Shown here: piece by piece, positions 56,772 to 64,000 of the stretch
Layout of the letters: each line of letters starts with the position of its first letter
Numbering within the stretch: the stretch's first letter is position 1
Origin: Lycorma delicatula
Taxonomy: Eukaryota > Arthropoda > Insecta > Hemiptera > Fulgoridae
Reading direction: 5' to 3'
Assembly (NCBI RefSeq): GCF_047948215.1
Contig: NC_134458.1
Location: forward strand, 137,872,536 to 137,936,535
DNA length: 64,000 bases
Notes under the pieces: generated by a model
What the model saw: only the letters and a program-made list of their open reading frames with translations
What the model was told of the DNA's origin: nothing
Database searches by the model: none
Program-made: the position numbers and the translations under genes

Positions 56772-57135
56772 TAATTTCTGGGAAACGTCCTCTGAGAGAG
56801 GCAGAAGAGCACGACCGTAGGACGAAGGGGTGAAGAACAGCTCCCTGCTGAGCTGTCGCCGGTCCGCGCTTGCGTGGATCGCCGACGGTGATGACGCACG
56901 GGGAATCTGAATGCCCTGAGTCCGAAGGCTCCCGCCGGGGCCGTAGTTATGCTTCAATGCCGGTGTGGCCCCAGTCGGGAGGTGTTGATGAGGGGGTTTA
57001 GGTTTAGTCGGTAGGGCGCAGGAACACATACGCATTTTAATTAACACCTTGCGGAACCTGTGGCGAGTCCGACACTGCCCCTTATGGGTATACGTAACTG
57101 GTATTCCCTCTACTCACAAAAAAAAAAGAAAAAAA

Positions 57136-57779
57136 GGTAACGTTGTATTTTACTTTTCTGTATTGCGATTCAAACAAATATTTTTTAACAAAACCGAATG
57201 CTAGATCATTTTGGGCGCCATTCTGTATATTATTACATCTTGTTTCAATAAACATAGAAAATGTAACTAATGTTAACAATTCAATATATTGGTTATTAAA
57301 AAAAATTAAAAAAAAACAAAACATTAATATTAAAGAGAAAGTAGATTATTAAAAAAAAAATTAAGAAAATACACATGGATTATCTTTTATTACATTTACA
57401 TCTTTGCGGTAATCTGTTTTTCTTAAAGTTAATTTTATGTGTACCTGATATATTTAATAAAATACATACCGTACCATTGTTTGGGTCTATTTATGAGCTA
57501 AAAATAATTAAATCTTAGTTAATTTGTATTTTGATAGAGATAGTTTAATAAACCAATATTTTTTTAGTGCATTTTATCTTGCCATTTCTGTATCATTAAG
57601 AAAAGAAAAATGTCGTTTAACTTCTTCAACGATATAAATCAAATGATAGAACTAAAAACTTGCTAACTCATTTCATCCAGTTAGTAGTAGACGATAACGT
57701 CTGTTACGTTTTTTATGCTTATTGATGAGAGCATGGATACATCTTATTGGTTAGATAAAAAAAAAAAAAAACACAAAAT
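57136..57779. other. AT-rich stretch without a gene
   Basis: No frame or repeat recognised between the LINE tail and the GC-richer zone. Confidence 0.55.
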
Positions 57780-58246
57780 GTTAGCCTGCTGTCTTCGTAA
57801 AGATAGACAGACGGGCCGAGTGCCAGTTTATTATAAGCTGTATAACAACGCCGCTGTTCTTTAAGCAAAGCTAACGTACGTACGTAGCAACAGAACAACC
57901 TGGCCGTGGTCAAGGAAATGCAAACGGTTTTCACTTTTACAAAAATGTGGTCGCGTGTCCAGGGAGTGGGGGGTTATTGGCCGTGACACAGTGAGTGCAG
58001 CTTAACTTTTGTCGGTGGGGGAAGAGACCGTGTGCGCGTACTCAGTTCTAGCTAAACGCAGCCTCCTACCGGCGGACAACTGCAGTCTACACTCACTAGT
58101 CGTCCAGTTAGTTCGACAAGCCGGCGTTTCGAGTTGGTCATCATCGACTGTTGCGTCGGCACGTCGTTTTATTAACATTTATCATCAAAACAATCGTGCT
58201 TTGTGACTAGCTGGAATAAAACATCATTTCTTCTTGTGTTATTCAG
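57780..58246 (+). promoter_or_regulatory. Candidate promoter and noncoding first exon
   Basis: This zone is much richer in G+C and CpG than everything around it, with no TE resemblance. An initiator-like CTCAGTTC (A at 58044) is followed at about +31 by GGACAAC, close to but not exactly at the usual downstream promoter element distance. The zone ends with TTATTCAG|GTGTGTTAAA (58245-58247 region), a plausible splice donor. It contains ACGTACGTACGTAGCAAC, echoed by TCGTACGTAGCAAG at the next candidate exon. The 65-codon frame across it does not look like a protein family. I read it as a transcription start with a 5' UTR exon; transcript evidence is lacking. Confidence 0.4.
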
Positions 58247-59993
58247 GTGTGTTAAATAATTTTTTTTAATTTTTATTTATTTTAAAAAAAAACTTTACCA
58301 ATTTAATATACAATATAACATTTTTATTTTAATTTTAAATTGTTAATACATTTAACAACTAAATATATCACTTTAAATCAAACGTAAATAAATTTATGAT
58401 TTGTTAGGAAGAAACTTATTAAAATAATATTTCAATATAGTATATTTAAGTTTTTAATCTGTAAAAAAAATTAAACAATATTATTTATTAAACCAAAACA
58501 AAATATGTAATTAGGTAATAATTATTTAATTTTAAACATAATTTTGTATTTTTATTTGTTATCAAAATTTATTAAAGATTTTTTTAAACCAATTTACATA
58601 TCAAATAAGTCCGTACTATTTTTAAAGAATATTATTCAAAACAACATATGAATTATTTTCCTTATGAATAAAATTAATAAATTACTTTTGGAGAAGGGAA
58701 AAAGATATAAAATTAGCTATTTTTAACCGATTAGAAATCGAACATTCATTTATGACAATTGTTCATTCAAATTACCCGCGCCCGCGTATTTAATAGAATT
58801 TTTCGTTATGTATATTACCGTCTTTATACTTTATTTATTTTTATTTCAATGTCTATTTTTTTTTTGAAAATTCATTTAAAATAAAAAACAATGTATAACA
58901 TATATTTATTTTTAAAAAATGCTTAATTTTCAGATATTCATAAATCATTTTTTTGCAGAGAATTTATTCTAGATATATTAAAAAAAAAAAATAATAATAA
59001 TAATAATAAGGAAAATACTTTTTTATCATTTAATATACGTTTATATTTTTATCTTAAGATTCAAATTCCATGAATTAAAATTATACGAATTAAATGTAAT
59101 GCTTACATTTTTATTATTTTAAAATAAACTTGTCGGAAATGTAAGTTTAAAAAAAATATAATCCACAAAAACAAAACAAAAAAAAATAATAATATGTATT
59201 CACGGTAACCGCAAATAATCTTTTACAATTCTAACAATTTCCGTAGTTTCATTAATTTTGAAATTTTATTAAATCAAACCAACGCAGAACGGCTATAATC
59301 ATTTCAGAATAATGGTAGAAATTAATTATTGCAAGAATTTGATATTTTTTTAAATTATGTTTCGAATATATATTTAATAATTAAGTCCGAAATTACGTAA
59401 GATATATTTCGCGACTTATGCTTTACCCGTTATTATTATTATACACAATTTTACGCCTTCCTTTATTGAGTGAAGGCAGTATTTATTGTACGGTTTCTTT
59501 ACAGAAAGAGAATATATTATTTTGTTGATTTAATTTATCACAGTTTAAGACTTTGATGCACATAAAATATATGAGTTGATCAGTATTAGTTATTTTGATG
59601 AACACAGTTGCGATTTGTAGGATTTAATATATAATGAAGTTTAATGGTCTTACGCGGTGTATTGGCTCAGTGAAGAAATCAATATGAAAGCTTTTCATTT
59701 CTCACTTTCCCTAGTAATTCTAACATTACATGCTTGCTTTAATTGGGAAAGAATATACCATTTTTGTGAGTATCTTGTAATGTTATGTCTCAGGTAAATG
59801 TTAGATTGTGATACCAAAAATTCAAACACTTTCGAAACTGTTGAATTTATATTTATATTATAATCTTGAAACATTCATTCATAAAAATTCAGAAAGCGTA
59901 AACACGTAGATAGATGCTAGTAGTTTTAAGTGAGGTCTGAAATAGTGTTGGGACTACTAATAGTTCAGTGGAAGGTATATTTTTCTTACACAG
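58247..59993. other. AT-rich, intron-like stretch
   Basis: No gene or TE recognised. It would be the first intron if the flanking candidates belong to one transcript. Confidence 0.45.
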
Positions 59994-60083
59994 AATGTCG
60001 TACGTAGCAAGAAGCCAGTCGGCCACCGATCCATCAATCCATTCACACCCTGCGCATCAACTGAACTTTCTAAACTTTGACGA
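59994..60083 (+). CDS. Candidate first coding exon of an unidentified gene
   Basis: After the acceptor-like tatatttttcttacacag, an ATG at 59995 opens MSYVARSQSATDPSIHSHPA then HQLNFLNFD, followed by GA|GTAATA as donor. If unspliced it stops 30 codons in. The peptide is unlike the Lys/Asn/Ile-rich chance frames of this DNA, and the segment is locally GC-richer. I do not recognise the protein. Its distance from the GC-rich zone at 57780-58246 fits a 5' UTR exon plus first intron. It is a weak but testable gene model. Confidence 0.3.
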
Positions 60084-62664
60084 GTAATAACGACATTGTT
60101 TTTATGTGTGTTTAATATGTACGTTTTGTGTTTTACAAATATTTGACCTACTCGTGATAACGATGTGATATTTTAATGATTTTCTTTAAAAAAAAATTTT
60201 TTCCACATCGTTTTTTATTTCTCTGAGGTGGCTCCTTTAAAAGAAATTTTCACAAAACTTTCAGAATGTTCTTTTTTTCTTAGTCATGGTTTTTACACCG
60301 GAGTACATCTTTTAAAATTATTGTATTTTAGTGAAACATAAACTTACTAAACTTTATAGTACATAAAATTGTTTTGAATATTTAACTTTTAATTCATAAT
60401 TTATTCAAAATATTACAATTTAATATGAATTATTATTACGTTAAATTTAAGTATATTTATTTTGAAAAAGTATTTATTAATTGATAAGACTTAAGTAGCG
60501 TATCATTTTACAGCTTATTTGATTGATGTAAATTCTATTTCAAAGTATTAAGAAAGTGACAGTATTTTTTTCTATCAATGATAATAATAATAATAATAAC
60601 ATACTAACATTTATTGCAATGGTAAAAATAATAAATATGTTACTCTATTTGTAAGACTTAAATAAAGGTTTTTAAACGATCAGATTAAATACAAAAAGTA
60701 TATTTACTTCAACAAATATTTATAACTTATAAAAAAATAAGATTCATATATCAAACGATATAAAGCATTAAGGATTTGACACCCAGGATAAAAAAAGTTG
60801 ATTTTAAATATATTTATACATATTTTAAGCCAACTGAATTTTTTTTTATTGTGACGACAGAATCTCTTTCGATGGCTGGGCTGCTTGACCTTACCATTTG
60901 TTAGCGTCGTATAATTCACAATTACGAAACTTTTAATAGTTTATATTAATATTTTAAGATAGTATTTTAATTCCGGCATCCTACAACTTCCATAGTAATA
61001 TTTTTTACTGTTTATATCTGCATAAGTTCCTTGGTTAACGAATTAGTTATTTATTTGAACACTTTAAATAAGATAATAAATAAATAAAATACGTCTTTAT
61101 CTTTTTAAAACTATAGTCTTTGAATGGTCCAAGTATTTTACACAACATTTTCCATCATCTTATTCTCGACATTCAATAAGCCTTCTTCCAAATCATTTTT
61201 CACAATCTTTTCTCCTTCTCTTGATAATCTTCTTCTTCAAAAGTTTCTGGTTTTTACAAAGTTTTAATGAAACCAGGACATTCCACGATAAACAAAAATG
61301 TATATCTTCCTTTTCCTATGTCATTTATTATATTTTCTCCTCATGTTTTGATGCAGTTGTAGACAGTTCGTAACTAATTTTTTAATTTTATTTTTTAGTT
61401 TGATTTGTTGTTCTACATGCTTCTCTAATCAGGTATTTTAATTTTTATTTGTTTTACCCAGAATATTTTGTTTCATCGATACCTTTTATATCTGATGAGC
61501 ATTTCACGTTACCTTTATACAGGGAAACGGACCTAACAGGTGGTCAGAATTTTCCAGACGAATAAAATAAATTGATTTAAATAAACATCATTAATGTTTT
61601 CATTCTTCTGATTATGTTAAAATAATATTTTTAAAAATATTTAAAATCGAAAAATTTACGTATATAAGCTATGCGTAGAATTAGGCTTCATAGTAATCCA
61701 TTAATTCAAAAAGCAGGAGTTCTGAGTCATCCAGTTTCCTTAGAAAAGTAATCTAATTAATAATTTGATTGAACTGATTTAATTGATATGTATACAAGAT
61801 TTAAACCGTGGTTTTTCATTTTTCATAATATTCGTGTATTTAGAAAAAAAATTGAAGTTACCTAGTTTTCTCGATATTGTGAGGATATTTGCATTCTTCA
61901 TCTAACGAAAAAACGGTTGAATTCATTTTGAAAGCTTGAACTTACAGTACCCCGTTCATCCGGAACACACAAGAATAGACGTTTGAATAACTAGTACAGA
62001 TAATCCAGAAGTATTATATAATTTATTGAGATTACAAAAATGTAAAGTGTAGAATACAGAAACGTATTTGAGATTATTTTTAATGTAGTATTAATAATAA
62101 ATCCAAACATTACTTACAGTAAAATTAATTTTGCAAAGGAAATAGTCATACGATATAGACACTACGTCACTTATATTTCTTCGAATGAGGGATGGATGAG
62201 TTCAATGTGCTATGCTGGCAAGAATAGCTTACACTTGTGTATTAATACGCTCATCTAACTCATGAGTCTGTAATCAGTAGTCTTAATTTACAGATGAGTA
62301 AATTACAAAAAAATAATTAATAATTAAATTCATTCTACTATGTCATTTTATAAAGGACCACTTTTAAATTAAACGAATTGAACAAAAATTACAAGAGAAA
62401 TAGAGTTCCGAAGTCTTGTAAAAATAACAAGTAAGAATATTAAAGTATAATGTAACAGATAATAATTTTAATATTGTATCTAAAATAAATACAGTATTAA
62501 AATAAATATAATCAGTTTGGATAATCCAGGATACTCAGATGAACGAGATATTGACAAATTATGGATTATAATGTACCTTAACAATGTTTAAAATCTTGCT
62601 ACGGCTTAAAATATTGATATTAATGGGAAAAGTTTTAAGTTCATAAAATTTGCAACATTTTTTA

Positions 62665-62716
<52 letters not shown>

Positions 62717-64000
62717 TACGAAAATATTTCGAGAGATATAAATAAAAGAATATTTTGTTTAAATAAACTTCCTTAAAATCTTTTTTGAAATTTTAATTGG
62801 GGGATTCTGCCCATTCTTAAAGCAATTAATTTTTATTTTTTTAAGATAATTTTTTTGAAGAATTAAAAATAAAACTAAATAATTGAAACAAGTATCAGAG
62901 GAAATGTTTATTATTTTTAATTTCTAAAGGGGGATCCATCTCTGGAATAGAAACAATTTTCATGGTTACTCTCCTGGAATGCATTTTAGAAACAGAGTTT
63001 CTAAAATGGGAATAAGATGCCTGAAGCAATTTTAGTAGATAATGTGAGGCATTTTCGGATTTACGAACTAAAATTCTCTTCTGAATAAAGAATCGAAAAA
63101 CTAAAGCAAAAGTGGGTAAAATTAATTTAGTGCATACGTATATAACGTATATGTGTGCATTTGATGCTCGTATTTGTGCGTCAACACGAGACTTTTTTCC
63201 CTGCGGTAGCCTGTTATTTGATTATTTTACTAATTGAATAAATTAGAAGTTGTCATCCGTATGCTTATAAAAAAAAGAAAAAAATTACTAATAAAATTTA
63301 TTATATTTAAAAAAATAATAAGCATTTTATTCCATTCTAATGGGGAGAATGAGGAGGGATGTCTTCCCTTTGCTTTTTCACTGAGCCAAATGGAATATTA
63401 TACATCAGTATGTACAAACAACCAAATGCATATGATATTTAACCTTAAAAGCAAACTCTTAAATTTTTCCATAACTGGTTGTATATTAAATACCATTACT
63501 TTTGCGAAATAAATTTTTTTTGTGGTTTATATACTATACTTACGTCTTATATTTATGAAGATTGGGAAAGATAGTGTAAAGCAATAAATTTACTGCAGTA
63601 CTTCTTTTTCTCAAGAAACAATATAATATATTACACTGCCCTTGTTTAGTAGGGGAAATTAAGATTTAAAAAAAAAAACGTTTGGATTATCGGCTGAAAA
63701 AAGAGATGCCCTGTTTTAATTTGTCTTTTTAACAATTCGTTTGTGTTTGTGAGGCAGTTTACTCGTTTTATAGTTTTCGTAAAAAAAAATTTGCATTAAG
63801 AATGTATACTATGAGAATGAACAACGCATGTTTAACGATTTTTCTCTAAATTTACCGCTTAAAAATAGCTGCTGTTATTATTGTTAGTCGGGAGGTTAAA
63901 GAAGAGATGCGGCAAAGAGAAGTATCTGTCGCCAAATCACCATTGTTAGCCGAATAATGTGGACTACTATCTATCTTTGATGCAACCTACTACTGAAATC
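60084..64000. other. AT-rich, intron-like stretch to the window end
   Basis: Two frames (60704-60919 minus, 63234-63512 plus) are of chance-like composition. A (TA)n tract is at 62671-62715. No TE ends or RNA genes were recognised. Confidence 0.5.
62671..62715. repeat. (AT)n microsatellite
   Basis: About 22 AT units. Confidence 0.94.

Larger units (their letters stand above)
55793..57130 (+). mobile_element. R1-like LINE 3' end fused to U6
   Basis: RT C-terminal sequence starts abruptly after the U6 T run and continues to a GC-rich 3' UTR (about 56772-57115) and an A-rich tail (57118-57135). The 3' UTR shares TTTAGTCGGTAG.GCGCAGG, ACATACGCAT and CCGACACTGC with the minus-strand LINE at 31800-34528, so the two are related. 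No convincing target-site duplication flanks the U6-LINE unit. Confidence 0.85.

Noticed and set aside
58009..58206. 65-codon frame in the GC-rich zone
   Set aside because: Composition follows base content, no family resemblance, and a noncoding first exon explains the region better.

Overview
The window looks like nuclear DNA of an insect, probably a hemipteran, although the order is a guess from general impression. It is very AT-rich, introns run to kilobases, poly(A), poly(T) and (TA)n tracts are common, and nearly every long reading frame belongs to a decayed transposable element (TE). There is no operon structure, phage or CRISPR array, and no bacterial-type gene.

Host genes. The best-supported host gene is the 3' end of a G-protein-coupled receptor kinase of the GRK2/beta-ARK class (insect Gprk1), on the + strand. 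One exon (2030-2274) carries most of the PH domain. The last exon (10134-10295) carries the PH C-terminal helix, the tail and the stop. They are separated by a 7.9-kb intron holding three Tc1/mariner-type elements and a rearranged fragment. The kinase domain must lie left of position 1. Weaker host signals are a possible terminal exon at 27626-27691 and, at the right end, a possible + strand gene start: a GC-richer promoter/5'-exon zone at 57780-58246 followed by a short ATG-bearing exon at 59994-60083.

Layout. 1-1.1 kb: broken copy of an uncharacterised arthropod repeat gene. 2.0-10.7 kb: Gprk1 3' end with mariner insertions. 10.7-25.6 kb: AT-rich and almost gene-free, with one 2.4-kb pogo/Tigger element at 14.8-17.2 kb. 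25.6-29.1 kb: a mariner relic, a possible exon and a LINE relic. 30.9-35.0 kb: a Tc1/mariner element split by an R1-like LINE with a 13-bp target-site duplication (TSD). 36.2-41.6 kb: a jockey-like LINE with a (CGTTC)n tail, a mariner carrying a SINE, a second SINE, a LINE/mariner mosaic and a third LINE with an 11-bp TSD. 43.3-48.3 kb: mariner relic and a transposon with long inverted repeats plus an extra unpaired repeat. 48.5-51.9 kb: SINE, LINE tail and unclassified repeats. 52.6-54.1 kb: a second copy of the uncharacterised repeat gene. 54.6-57.1 kb: a dead transposase followed by a U6 snRNA copy fused directly to the 3' end of an R1-like LINE. 57.1-64 kb: the candidate gene start and AT-rich intron-like DNA.

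The most noteworthy items are the U6-LINE chimera, the dated nesting of elements with legible TSDs, a tRNA-headed SINE family with a common 3' tail, the three-repeat arrangement at 44.9-48.3 kb, and two copies of a widespread arthropod repeat protein of unknown function. Homology statements come from family knowledge and reading translations by eye; no search was run.
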